Below are positions 48,915-59,620 of a DNA stretch of 64,000 bases, one piece after another. The translations under genes were made by a program, and so were the position numbers. The notes beneath the pieces were generated by a model, which saw only the letters and a program-made list of their open reading frames with translations, was not told the DNA's origin and did not search any database. Each line of letters begins with the position of its first letter. Within the stretch, counting starts at the first letter, position 1. This DNA comes from Protopterus annectens (lineage: Eukaryota > Chordata > Ceratodontiformes > Protopteridae), in contig NC_056732.1 in the NCBI RefSeq assembly GCF_019279795.1, positions 179,158,613 to 179,222,612 on the forward strand, in the 5' to 3' direction.

Positions 48915-50982
48915 TTAAGAAATATCAAACAAATGTAAAATAAATAAATATCCTTGAATTTCTGAGTCCCTTATTTTCTTTTCCAGTGGTTCTAAATATA
49001 ATGCAAACAACAAAGGGGAAAGCAGACAACCCTGCCTCATTCCTCTACTCGAGCATACGTTATCAGAAAGGACCCTACCCACTTTAATTTTCACTTCCGA
49101 TCCCTCATATATACTCCTAATCAGCCTTATAATTGTATCAGGGAAAGCAAATTCTTCCATTGCCCTGCTCATGAAGTCTCAGCCTACTCTGTCAAATACT
49201 TTATCTGCATCAAGACCCACTAATAACAGTGCTATTTTCTTACATTATGCTTCCATCTGGATCATCAGTGATCTGTTAATATTGTCAAATGTTTGCCTCA
49301 AATCCACAAAACCACACTGATCCATGTCTATCAATTTTTTTATCACTTTTGCCATTCATTTAGCCATTATAGTTATAGATACTTTATAATCATGGTTTAG
49401 TAATGAAATGGGCCTGTATGAAGCTGGATTCAATGGATCTTTACCCTCTTTAGGTATTACTGTTACCACCATTTTCTTCCAGGATGCTGGTACTTCTACT
49501 CCTCTTAAAATACTGTTAAACAAAACCTTCCAGATCTTTGTCAGTTTTTTCCCTCCTAGCTTCCAAACTTCCACAGGAATGCCATCTATTCCTGGGGACT
49601 TTCCTGTAGATTGGTTATACACAGCCATTTTTATCTCATCTCTTCCTGTCCTAACTGTAAGTAATTGAGCTTCATCTGCCTCTAACCTTGGCATATCTAA
49701 TTCTCCCATAAACATTTCCATTTGTACCTTTTCTTGATTTCCATATTTCTCTGCTTTATACAAACTTTCATAAAATTTCCAAAATATGTCTAATAGTTCT
49801 ACAGGATCTCTTATTATCTTCCTTGTTATAGGCTCCCCAAGCTTGGTAACAGCCCTTTCCACTTTCTGTTGCCTGAGTTTTTGCGCTAAACATTTTGCGC
49901 TCTAGAATTATTATAAAAAAAAAAACAGTTGCTTAACAGCAATCTTTCTAAACCCATGCATATTATCAAGGTAATCCCTTATTTTCTGTTTAGCATTCTG
50001 TAGTTGATCCTTTCCTTGTTCTGAGAGATTCCCCCTATGTTGCAATACTTTAACATTTGTCAGTCCTTCTAAATAATTATTGTTACTTCTAAACCATATC
50101 TCCCTTTCCTTTATTTCCACTCTAGGTTTAAACTCCACTTTAATTTTATCCCACTCCCTAGCTATATTTTCAGGAGAAATTTCTATCTTCTCTAGTAGCT
50201 CCTGAATTAATTCCAAAACCCATTCCTTAAATCCCCTTCTTTTCAACCAACAGGTGGGAAAATACCAGTGTCTCATTTTTATGTCATTACCTTGCATTTT
50301 TATTTTAGTGATTATTGGTGGATGATCTGAAATAGTTATTGGGTGCATTTCAAGACCTTCAATTAAATGCACATGTTCTTGTGAGATATAAATTTTATCT
50401 AGCCTAGCCCAGTTTTTTTTTATCTTGGAGAATAATATGTAAATTCACTCTAAACTCCTAGTACTGAATTCACATTTTCCATGCCAAACATTTTCATATA
50501 TTTCTTCAAAAATCTACCCCCTTATTATATTTTCCCTTCTAGGCCCCCCAGACACATCTTCACAGTTTCAAATTCCAGTTTCCACCTATAAGTAATATTC
50601 CTTGCTGAAAACTGATTACTTATCCCAGAATTTTCTTAAGCTCCATTATAGCAGTTTTAGGTGGAATGTAAATGCATGCCAGTGTAATCCTCCTCCTTTG
50701 CCAGTAGCCCCTTAGTACTATATATCTTCCATTATTATCTTCTTTTTGAGCTCCTCTTGCAATTAATATAAGTACTCCTCTTTTTCTTTGCCCCAGATAT
50801 TCCGCTGAATAACCATCCTGAAAAAACTTTCTTTATCAAATTCACATGTTTAGTTTTTTCCAGGTGTGTCTCCTGTAGCCTAGCTATTTGCACTGTACAT
50901 TTTTAATATAGTTCACTATTGTTTCTTTTTTACATTTATCTGTAAGACCATTCAGATTGAAAAACATTACAGAAAGCATCAT
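48915..50982 (-). pseudogene. L1 ORF2, endonuclease and proximal RT
   Basis: A start at 50,982 gives MMLSVMFFNLNGLTDK, the usual beginning of L1 endonuclease. 'QETHLEK' (catalytic Glu region) and 'ITISDHPPI' (Asp-His at about 50,325) mark the active-site strands. The RT begins with a 168-codon frame (49,862-49,356) containing 'STGKSPGIDGIPVEVWK' and 'NPASYRPISLLNHDYK', then 'GMRQGCLLSPLLFALYLEPL' at about 49,060. It is interrupted after 'SEIQGYL' by the L2-like insertion. Stops are frequent in the endonuclease part. Confidence 0.85.
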
Positions 50983-50989
50983 TTTGTTA

Positions 50990-52720
50990 TATAGTTATTG
51001 TTACCACCTTTTATGTATATCTGCTTTTTTGTTAAATGTCTAGTTCCAACTTTTATGTTATATGCATTTACAGTTCAGCAGGTTGGTCTTTTATACAGTT
51101 GTTTCTTGTCATATCCATTTGAGCCTATTCCACATGTTATATAACTTTTTGTTTTTTGAAAGCCCTCTAACAGAACAAATAACCTCAAGCCCCCAAAACC
51201 TATCAACTTAATAGTAACACACAAAACTATATACATATTCAAATATTGAAGTTTTTCCTTCCTAATAAGAACAAAAATTCTAAGTTGATAGCTACGCAGA
51301 CAGACTAGAGTTAACCACAAAGAAATGTTAGTCATGCTAAGATGCATGGTACACCCTGTGCTATTAGTAAGTGGTATTTGAGTTTGTTTATCTTTATAGC
51401 TCTTCCAGCTGAGAAAACACTTAAATGCTTTCAATAAACACTTTCTCCAAGCCATTTCTCTTTATCAAATTGACTTATAGAAACATGCAAACCAGAATCA
51501 AAACTGCTAAGGAAAAAAAACTTATAATATTCAATAATTTTTTCATTTGCATGCATTGTAATAAATTTGTTACTGGATAGCACCTAAGGACTTAACCCAG
51601 TAATTTCCCTAAGCAACCATGGGAAAAAGCAAGAAAAGCACACTGATTTTTTTCTTTTATCATATGCTCTTAACCATATCCTTCCTCTCCCCCTTTCCTA
51701 TCTTTTTTTTACATTGCAGTGTTTACATTTATTAAAACTGAACAAAGAAAAAGAGAGAAGAAGGGAGAAAAAAGAAAAAAAACACCTGTTTATATTCGTA
51801 TCCCCACTGCATTTCAAAAAAAGAAAACTGAGAAAACTTTACTTCAAGTCTAATTGGTTTTGTCTTATCTTTAAATCTCTCCCAGCTGGGAAAACCCTTG
51901 ATTGCTTTCAGAGAATATTATGTTCTAGCCAATTTCTTTTTTTCTTTTTCACCCAACCAATCCCTTTCCTTCAGACTGTCTCCAGTTTTTCTTTATCAGA
52001 TTGTCTCCATGGAGACATCCGAACCAGACAACCAGTTTCCCTTTATCAGCTTGTTTCCATGGAAACGGGAAGACCACCTGCAGAATTGCTACTAAGTATA
52101 CATGCATTTGCTAGAAAAAAACATTCATAATATTCAATATTCTTTTTTCAAGATACTAGCTGTCTCTTAAAACTAATAAATCTAAGGTACTTAATCCAGT
52201 CATTTTCCCCAAGCAAGAATGAGAAACTGAACATTAATTTTAACTTTGTCATGCCTATTTAAGCAGGCTCTTTTTTTCTCAAAATTGTACAAAAAGAAAG
52301 AGAGAAGAGGGGAGAAAAAAACAGCACCTGTGTACAATCTCCATTACACTTAAAATAGCATGCAAAGAAAATCATACACCACAAATACAGTACTGTTAAG
52401 AAAAAAAAACATTTCTTTACTTACATTTAGCTTTCTCCCCTCTCTTCCCCTCCCAAATCATTTCTGAACATTAATGAGATGAAGTAGGCCATATACTTTA
52501 GAGTCCCCCACAACTCCAACAAATTTTGAAAAAGTCCAATATTTACAGATTTTTTTGTTCTGTCATGCTTCACAAATATAATTATTGCATTTCAATCCCA
52601 CAGTAAGTTGTTGGTTTTATTACTGTCCTTCTCCATTGCTCATATTCTGTCTCTGCTTCATTTCCAACATAGTCTCGATTCTTCTAGTCAACTCTCATGC
52701 TCCCGTCCTTCTCTCCAACA
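50990..52720 (-). other. L1 inter-ORF spacer with diverged internal duplications
   Basis: About 1.7 kb without reading frames separates ORF1 from ORF2, long for an L1. Two sub-regions resemble each other: 'agaaaaagagagaag.agggagaaaaaa' (51,745 and 52,290, about 550 apart), 'ttcataatattcaat' (51,523 and 52,124) and 'cccagctgggaaaac.ctt' (51,407 and 51,882). Two short repeats with 'tttatcag.ttgt.tccatgga' lie at about 51,990 and 52,040. This could reflect internal promoter-like repeats or an unrelated duplication. Confidence 0.45.
51370..52440. repeat. Diverged direct repeat of about 0.5-0.6 kb
   Basis: Matching words in the same order are found in 51,398-51,830 and 51,872-52,360 (see the spacer entry). 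Offsets vary from 475 to 602 because of small insertions, so this is an old tandem duplication. Confidence 0.5.
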
Positions 52721-52724
52721 TTTT

Positions 52725-53400
52725 TCATTGAAATATTAGAAAAGGTTTCACAGGTATAGTCTCTCGGTGGTCTTTATTACCAGAAGAACAAGAAGCAGAA
52801 TCAACTTCTGTTTCACAGCTCACTTTTTGTTGGACAGACTTTTGTATTTCCTCCTTAGCACGCACTTCATTAAAAAATGATTTTGTCCCTCCAGAGAAGA
52901 ATACCTTAAAGACAGCTGGATAACACAGTTTGAATCTCAGACCTGCATCTTGACATTCCCTGAATAGTGGAATGAATTTACTCCTCTTCTGCCTGGTGTA
53001 CAATGAGTAATCATTGTCCACAAACACTCTGCTGTCTCCCACTTTTAGTATTTTGTCCTTCTGCCACAGTTTTGTCAGAGTCAATACCTTCTGCTGGTAG
53101 GATTATATCTTTACTATTGAAGAGCTAGGTTGCTTTCTTATACCTAGGTTTGGAGCATACACACGATGTGCTCTTTCAACTAACAACTCCTGCTGTGGAA
53201 TACCAATCCAGTTGCTTATTTGTGCCTTCATAAAATTAATGCAATCTGTTCCTTCCAGCTTCTTTGGTACAGCTGAAAATCTCAGGTTTTCCCTGTTTCC
53301 TGTCCTCTAATTTTATTATTTTTGGAAACATCTCTTCCTGAGCAGTTTCATATTCAGACAGCATTTTCTTCATTTTGACCTCCGATTTTTGCAGCTTTAT
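52725..53400 (-). pseudogene. L1 ORF1 protein, coiled-coil end, RRM and C-terminal domain
   Basis: Reading from 53,400: 'KLQKSEVKMKKMLSEYE' (coiled coil), 'IIKLED' (junction to the RNA-binding part), 'ISNWIGIPQQELLVERAHRVY' (the L1 ORF1 signature with ERAHRV), and 'KDKILKVGDSRVFVDNDY' leading to 'RQKRSKFIPLFRECQDAGLRFKL' (C-terminal domain). The last 119 codons are one open frame; frame changes lie at about 53,300 and 53,100. The protein normally coats L1 RNA as a trimer. Confidence 0.8.
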
Positions 53401-53401
53401 C

Positions 53402-54105
53402 ATTTTATTTATTTATTTATTTATTTATTCCAGTTTGATTACTGGGGAAGTCCACTGGGTCAACATGGCCCATTTTCAGTGGAGGCTCGGGGAGAAAAGC
53501 TCCGAAAATGCATAAAAAATATTACATACAGGATTTTAACACAATCAAGAATTTAGAAAGCAGTAAACAGTTTGCAGAAATATGATTTCAAGGAATACAG
53601 GACAGTATGAGAGTACAATTCATACTGAAATTGAATAAAATTGTGTTTTTTTTTTTAAATTAAGTTATGGTTATTATATTTGCATAGTATAGCAGTATTT
53701 CTTAGAGATTCCTAAAAGATAGTTAAGGTTGAAGGAAGGAGAAATAGAGGTAGCGCTTTGAGTGAAAGTATTAGAGATAGAAATTAGTGCTCGATATTTA
53801 CAATATTTACATGTTTTGTTGAGCAGGTATAGTTATGGGAATAGAAGGATTGTGTAGTATTTACAAGTTTTGTTGAGCAAGTATAGCTGCAGGAGTAGAA
53901 GGATTAGGTAGTATTTACCAGTTTTGGTGAGCAAATCTAGCTCTAGGGGTAGAAGTAGTAGAAGTAGTTAAGTAGAGGGATAAAGCTGCAGGAGATTGCA
54001 GGGAAAGATATAGTTGTAAGAATATGTATATAGGAGGAGGATAGGGTAAATGTATCAGAATGAGGAGACTCATACTAGAAGTGGTCCCATTAATCTCAGC
54101 TGAAT
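53402..54105 (-). mobile_element. Element inserted in L1 ORF1, with LINE/SINE-like tail
   Basis: At 53,402-53,510 the minus strand reads 'ggagcttttctccccgagcctccactgaaaa', then (AAATA)n, related to the tails at 42.3 and 48.9 kb. The remaining 0.6 kb has no SINE boxes that I can see and includes a minisatellite, so it may be a 5'-truncated 3' UTR of a related LINE. It separates the coiled-coil N-terminus from the rest of ORF1. Confidence 0.55.
53803..53965. repeat. Minisatellite of about 54 bp, three units
   Basis: 'atttac.agttttg.tgagca' begins at 53,803, 53,859 and 53,912, each followed by a '..tag....g.gtagaagga' block. Unit lengths are 56 and 53. Confidence 0.8.
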
Positions 54106-54400
54106 ATCTGTTGAAAGCTTCTTCCATTTTTCCAGACTTTTGATGTTTGTGTTGATATACTCCATCAATGTTTTGTTTATTTTAACCAGGTCTGTATGCA
54201 GTTGTCTTAAATCTTTCTATAGGTTTCTGGAAGTCATGTCTGAAGGTTGCATTGCTTTTTGCTGAACAACTGCAGAACTTTCCCCATTCAGTTTTTCTTC
54301 CTAATTTTTTGTAGCTGATTTTTCCAGGTCTTCTGTATTTTTTTATTCCAGACATCCAGGCAGTGCACTTACCAGCCAGTTACTGAAATTTACCCATAAA
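54106..54400 (-). pseudogene. L1 ORF1, N-terminal coiled-coil fragment
   Basis: Minus-strand frames read 'KKIQKTWKNQLQKIRKK', 'SAVVQQKAMQPSDMTSRNL' and 'LHTDLVKINKTLMEYINTN', a heptad-like, lysine- and leucine-rich pattern as in L1 ORF1 coiled coils. Several stops and frame changes are present. The start codon is not certain. Confidence 0.5.
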
Positions 54401-54479
54401 CACAAGTCTAATGGCCTTCTCTGCTGAGTTTCTGTTTTCACACTGGGAGAGCTAGAAACAAGCTGTTACTCAATGTGCA

Positions 54480-54487
54480 GCCATCTT
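54480..54487 (-). promoter_or_regulatory. YY1-like site at the L1 5' end
   Basis: The minus strand has AAGATGGC (within 'tcaaagatggctgc'), the core of the YY1 recognition sequence. It lies about 15-20 bases from the inferred 5' end of the L1. Mammalian L1s have the same motif at about the same place, where it sets the transcription start. Confidence 0.55.
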
Positions 54488-54504
54488 TGAAGTCCAAGAG
54501 AAGG

Positions 54505-54680
54505 CAGGTATTGACCAATTTATGAACTGTTGCTTTAATTATATGATATAGAACAATATATGTAATGTGTAATGTTTGTAAATGTGAACTTGTTAATATC
54601 GTTTGATTACTTTTATATAACTGTATATTTGTCTATGTTATATGTTACAAGTGATGATTTAATAAAGGTGTTTAAAAAAG
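54505..54680 (+). mobile_element. L1-type 3' end fragment
   Basis: It matches 713-880 almost throughout ('gaacttgttaata', 'ttttatataa.tgta', 'acaagtgat', then AATAAAG and an A-run). It faces the opposite way to the long L1 and touches its 5' end. Confidence 0.65.
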
Positions 54681-54787
54681 TCTTCTGTTCATAGGTGATT
54701 ACTAGGCTAGCTATCCTTGTAGGCTATTTTAAGCCTATCCAGTTTCCCTTTTTATGCTCAAATTAACCTATCCCATTTTATTAGAGA

Positions 54788-54965
54788 CTGGTAGTTAATA
54801 CAGAGGTTAAGGTTTTGAGCTGGAGTTCCTATTGTACAGGATTTGATTCTGTCAGCTCTTGTTTGTCTACTGTGTGATCTTGAGCAAGTCACTTAACTAG
54901 AGTGCTCTAGGGTCTCTTTTGAAAAAAGACCGTTTGCCCAGTGGGCTTAGCTGGTATTAATATTA
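54788..54965 (+). mobile_element. CORE-SINE (MIR-like) with L2-like tail
   Basis: A degenerate A box (TAATACAGAGG, 54,796-54,806) and a B box (GGATTTGATTC, 54,839-54,849) are 43 bases apart. The CORE signature 'tgtgatcttgagcaagtc' and 'acttaacta' (about 54,872-54,899) is the most conserved part of MIR-type elements. The tail 'gaaaaaagaccgtttgccca' (54,921-54,940) resembles 'gaaaaagggcttttgcccag' in the L2-like LINE at 48.88 kb. Confidence 0.72.
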
Positions 54966-55179
54966 TGGTTCAGTTGGCCCTGAGAGATAGGCGAGTGCTG
55001 TTCTGAAGGGACGGGAGATTGCCTCTGTCGCTCTCAGCCAAACAGTAGTTGAACATGGGCCAGTCAGTCCTGAGATCTAGATAAACGCCTAACCCATCCC
55101 ATGGTCGATAATTATGTTACCCTTAATGATAAAACTGGGATCATACCATAGATAATTTGAGAGGATCCATGCTGGGAAT

Positions 55180-56060
55180 AAAGAATTTAGGAGCTGCCTC
55201 TGTCCATTAGTAGTACAGGTGGCAATCCTGGGATAAATTTCCTGTTTCCCATCCACAGATCCTACTTGCACTTAAATCTGGACAGAAATGAGCTTTGTTT
55301 AATGTGGATGGGGAGCCTATTCCAGAACAGCGGTGTCTTCTGAGAGATGCACCTGTCCATGCAAACCATTCTGTTGATATTGAAGAAGAGCTTTAGACCC
55401 CTAGACTGAGTATTTCTGATGCTGTTTGACTTGCTGATGTGCAGTAAATCTATCAGTACTGGGTCACAGTATGCCTTGTATGCCCGACACAGGTCATCTC
55501 TTAGAAGTTTGCAGGATATTGAGTATAGTGACAGGGCTTTGAGTCTGTCCGTGTAGGGCATGTTGTTTAGACCTTGCATCCTTTTAGTAATATATCTCTG
55601 TGGGTATTCCATTTGTTGCATGTGTCTGAACAGATACATACCAAAGGGGGCATTATACTCAATGACTGGCCTAATGAGGGCTGACTAAAGGGGGACAATG
55701 ACATTCCTAGATCTAAACACAATCCATTTGTTTACAGCTGTGCAATATAGAAGAACTTTCTTATGACAATGGACACATGTTGGTCAAAAGTTAGGATACT
55801 GTCCACATAAGTTCCCAAATCCCAAACAACTGGGTCATCCCTTTAGAAGTGTATTTTCAACGTGGCAGTTCCTGGGGTAGGTGATGATGACTTCCCAAAG
55901 GATACAATAATGCAAGTTTTGGCATTTTGTTTCACTCCATGATTTTGGCACCAGTTATTTATTTGGGACACTCCTTCCTGCAGGGTGGCAAAGTCTTTTG
56001 GGAGATTCAATGACTGCTCCTAGCTTCCAGTCATCTGCAAACTTACTCAGAGATGTTTGG
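55180..56060 (-). pseudogene. CR1 ORF2 reverse transcriptase fragment (copy 6)
   Basis: The catalytic box 'FADDWKLGAVIE' is at about 56,041-56,006. A 125-codon open stretch (55,639-55,262) has 'MQQMEYPQRYITKR', 'LNNMPYTDRLKALSLYSIS', 'DDLCRAYKAY' and 'FWNRLPIHIKQ', matching the thumb region of copy 1 in order. Frame changes occur at about 55,690 and after 55,262. Confidence 0.8.
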
Positions 56061-56314
56061 TATTGACTTGTACTTCATAAAAGTAGATGCTAAAGTCTGC
56101 TGTTTCTCCATATTTTTTTATTTTTTTTTATGCAAAACACTGAAGATTATTGCCGGTAAAAATGGCAAATGTTTGCAGTTAGAAACATCTTATGCTTAAG
56201 AAAATGTATGTTAATGTATATCCTCTCATTCTAACAATTTTAAGATACTTATACTAATTGTTAGACATATTATCCCTGATTCTACATCTTTTATCTTCAT
56301 TTACTCATTTATCT

Positions 56315-56738
56315 ATCTATCTATCTATCTATCTACACTTTCTTGAGCGGGTTATTCCCATTAAGCTAGTACCCTCTTTTCAGGGAAGGTCTGAGGTGGT
56401 ATTTATACTACTAGGGGAAATTTGATCAGGTCAGTAGGAAATTTTCCCTACTCTTTTTTTTTTTTTTTTTTTTTTTGATAAGTCCTATGGGATCTTTTAC
56501 ATCCACCTGAGCTCCCACCAACTCAAGCAGATGGAACCTTGGTTTAATGTCTCACCTAAAGGATGCCACACTCAGGAGTGTAGCAACCCTGCACTGCAGT
56601 GTCAGTGATTGGAAAACATAACTTGGTTAACTGGGGAAGGAATAGAACCCACAGCGTTCCGATCTTATAACACCAAAGGTGAGTGTGCTACCTATTGAGC
56701 CACTGACACTACAAGCATATTTAATATTCAGTCCTCGA
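56315..56738 (-). mobile_element. tRNA-headed SINE with (GATA)n tail
   Basis: On the minus strand the A box TGGCTCAATAGG (56,702-56,691) and the B box GGTTCTATTCC (56,649-56,639) are followed by 'ggtgagacattaaaccaagg' and 'aaaagatcccataggactta', a body sequence shared by several vertebrate SINEs. A 20-base A-run, a block 'ttccctgaaaagagggta', and a GATA tail (complement at about 56,310-56,334) follow. It lies just before the satellite. Confidence 0.7.
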
Positions 56739-59620
56739 TTCTTCTTACTATACACATGGGAGTTTGCACCTTCTTTCCATGTCTGAGTGTATTTTTTTCA
56801 TTTTATTCCAATTTTGCTACCACTTTCCAAAAACATGATGATTGATTGGGTAATGTAAATTGTATGCATCCATATATACATGAATTTCTGTGTATGTACA
56901 CATATTAAACTTACTGATTTACTTAGATATTAATAAATAAAAAAGAAAAGTAACAGCCTCTGTAAGAAGCAGTCTAACCATGTATCAGTTACAGCATCTA
57001 ACAGCATCTGTAAGAAGAAGTCTAATCATGTATCAGTTACAGCATCTAACAGGCTCTGTAAGAAGCAGTCTAATCATGTATCAGTTACAGCATCTAACAG
57101 GCTCTGTAAGAAGCAGTCTAATCATGTATCAGTTACAGCATATAATGGTGTCTGTAAAATGCAGTCTAATTATGTATAACTTACAGCATCTAATGGCCTC
57201 TGTAAGAAGCAGTCTAATTATGTATCGGTTATAGCATCTAACAGTCTCTGTAAGAAACAGTCTAGTCATGTATCAGTTACAGCATGTAATTGCCTCTGTA
57301 AGAAGCAGTTTAATCATGTATCAGTTAAAGCATCTAACGCCCTCTGTAAGAAGCAGTCTAGTCATGTTTCAGTTACAGTACCTAATGGCCTCTGTAAGAA
57401 GCAGTCTAGTCATGTTTCAGTTACAGTATCTAATGGCCTCTGTAAGAAGCTGTCTATTCATATGTCAGTTACAGCATCTAACGGCCTCTGTAAGAAGCAG
57501 TCTAGTCATGTTTCAGTTACAGTATCTAATGGCCTCTGTAAGAAGCAGTCTAATCATGTATCAGTTACAGGATGTAATGAGCTCTGTAAGAAACCGTCTA
57601 GTTATGTATCAGTAACACCATCTATCAGCCTCTGTAAAAAGCCATCCAATAATGTATGAGTTGCAACATCTAACGTCCTCAGTAAGAAGCGGTGTAATCA
57701 TGTATCAGTTATGGCATCCAACAGACTGTATAGGAAGTAGTCTAATACTGTATCAGCTAGAGCATCTAATGGCCTCTGTAAGCAGAAGTCTAATCATATA
57801 TCGGGTACAGCATCTAATAGCCTCTGTATGAAGTCATCAGATCATTTATCAGTTACACCATCTTACAGCCTGTATAAGAAGTAGTCTAATCCTTTATCAG
57901 CTAGAACGTCTAATGGCCTCAGTAAGAAGCAGCGTATTCATGTATCAGTTACAGCATCTAACAGCCTCTGTAAGAAGCATTCTAGTCATGCAACACTTAC
58001 AGTATCTAAGGACGTCTGTAAGAAGCAGTCTAATCATATGTCAGTTACAGCATCTAACTGCCTCTGTAAGAAGCAGTCAAATCATGTCAGATATGTCATC
58101 TAATGGCCTCTGTAAGAAACAGTCAAATCATGTGTCAGTTACAGCATCTAATGGCCTGTGTAAGAAGCAGTCGAATCATGTATCAGTCACAGCATCTAAC
58201 AGCCTCTATAAGAAGCAGTCTAATCATGTCTCATCTACAGAATCCAACAGCCTCTGTAAGAAGCCTAATCATGTATCAGTTACAGTATATAACAGCCTCT
58301 GTAAGAAGAAGTTTAATCATATCTCATCTATAGCATCTAATGGCCTCTGTAAGAAGCAGTCTAATCATGTATAAGTTACAGCATCTAACGGCCTCTGTAA
58401 GAAGCAGTCTAATCATGTATAGGTTACAGTATATAACACCCTCTGTAAGAAGCAGTGTAATCATTTATCAATTACAATATCTAACAGCCTCCAAGAAGCA
58501 GTCTAATTATGTATCAGTTACAGCATCTAATGGTGTCTGTAAAAAGCAGTCTAATTATGTATAACGTACAGCATCTAATGGCCTCTGTAAGAAGCAGTCT
58601 AATTATGTATCAGTTACAGCATCTATCAGCCTCTGTAAGAAGCAGTTTAATCATATATCAGTTACAGCATCTAATTGCCTCTCTAGCAGTCTAATCATGT
58701 ATCAGTTACAGCATCCAAAAACCTCTTTAAGAAGCAGGCTAATCATGTATCAACTACAGCATCTAACGGCCTCTGTAAGAAACAGTCTAATCATGTATCA
58801 GTTACAGTACCTAAAGGCCTCTGTAAGAAGCAGTCTAATCATGTATCAGTTACAGCACCTAATAGCCTCTGTAAAAAGCAGTGTAAGCATGTTATCAGTT
58901 ACAGCATCTAATGGCCTCTGTAAGAAGTAGTCTAATCTTGTATCAGATATAGCATCTAATGGCCTCAGTAAGAAACAGTCTCATCATGTATCAGTTACAA
59001 CTTCTAAGAGCCTGTCTAAGAAGCAGTCTAATCCTGAATCAGTTATAGCATCTAACAGTCTCTGTAAGAAGCAGTCTAATCATGTATCAGTTACAGCATC
59101 TAATGGCCTGTGTAAGAAGCAGTCTAGTCATGTATCAGTTACAACATCTAATGGCCTGTACAAAAAAAAGTCTAATCCTGTATCAGTTACAGCATGTAAT
59201 TGCCTCTGTAAGAAGCAGTTTAATCATGTATCAGTTACAGCATCTAACGCCCTCTGTAAGAAGCAGTCTAGTCATGTTTCAGTTACAGTACCTAATGGCC
59301 TCTGTAAGAAGCAGTCTAGTCATGTTTCAGTTACAGTATCTAATGGCCTCTGTAAGAAGCAGTCTAATCATGTATCAGTTACAGCATCTAATGGCCTGTG
59401 TAAGAAGCAGTCTAGTCATGTATCAGTTACAGCATCTAATGGCCTGTACAAAAAAAACAGTCTAACCCTGTATCAGTTACAGTATGTAATTGCCTCTGTA
59501 AGAAGCAGTTTAATCATGTATCAGTTACAGCATCTCTTGCCCTCTGTAAGAGGCAGTCTAGTCATGTTTCAGTTACAGTATCTAATGGCCTCTGTAAGAA
59601 GCTGTCTATTCATATGTCAT

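Larger units (their letters stand above)
43160..48955 (+). mobile_element. L2-like LINE, near full length, inserted in L1 ORF2
   Basis: The host L1 frame stops at 'SEIQGYL' (about 48,955) and resumes at 'EKLALFADD' (43,150), so the segment between is an insertion in opposite orientation. It has about 2.3 kb of non-coding or decayed 5' sequence, a broken ORF2, and a 3' end (48,860-48,955) with 'ccccgggcctcag', 'gggcttttgcccagtc' and an (AAATA)n tail. The exact ends and target duplication are not resolved because the tail is repetitive. Confidence 0.78.
41123..54500 (-). mobile_element. L1-type LINE, near full length, split by three insertions
   Basis: Reading leftward there is a 5' end near 54,500 with a YY1-like site, a decayed ORF1 (54.36-52.73 kb), a spacer (52.7-51.0 kb), ORF2 from 50,982 with endonuclease, RT and C-terminal region, and the 3' UTR reaching about 41,123, whose sequence recurs at 484-560. 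Removing the inserted L2-like LINE (about 5.8 kb), the SINE (about 0.26 kb) and the element in ORF1 (about 0.7 kb) leaves roughly 6.6 kb, the usual L1 size. All reading frames carry lesions. Confidence 0.8.
54690..56110 (-). mobile_element. CR1-like LINE, copy 6 (divergent subfamily, 5'-truncated)
   Basis: The complement of 54,690-54,720 is the CR1 tail ('ctagtaatcacctatgaac'). The 3' UTR holds a CORE-SINE. ORF2 sequence extends from 55.2 to about 56.1 kb, where the copy ends in AT-rich sequence. Protein similarity to copies 1 and 2 is lower than between those two. Confidence 0.75.

Noticed and set aside
51714..52130. 138-codon lysine-rich plus-strand ORF
   Set aside because: Purine runs in the L1 spacer repeat produce the lysine/arginine bias; it is antisense to the L1 and not conserved in the second spacer repeat.
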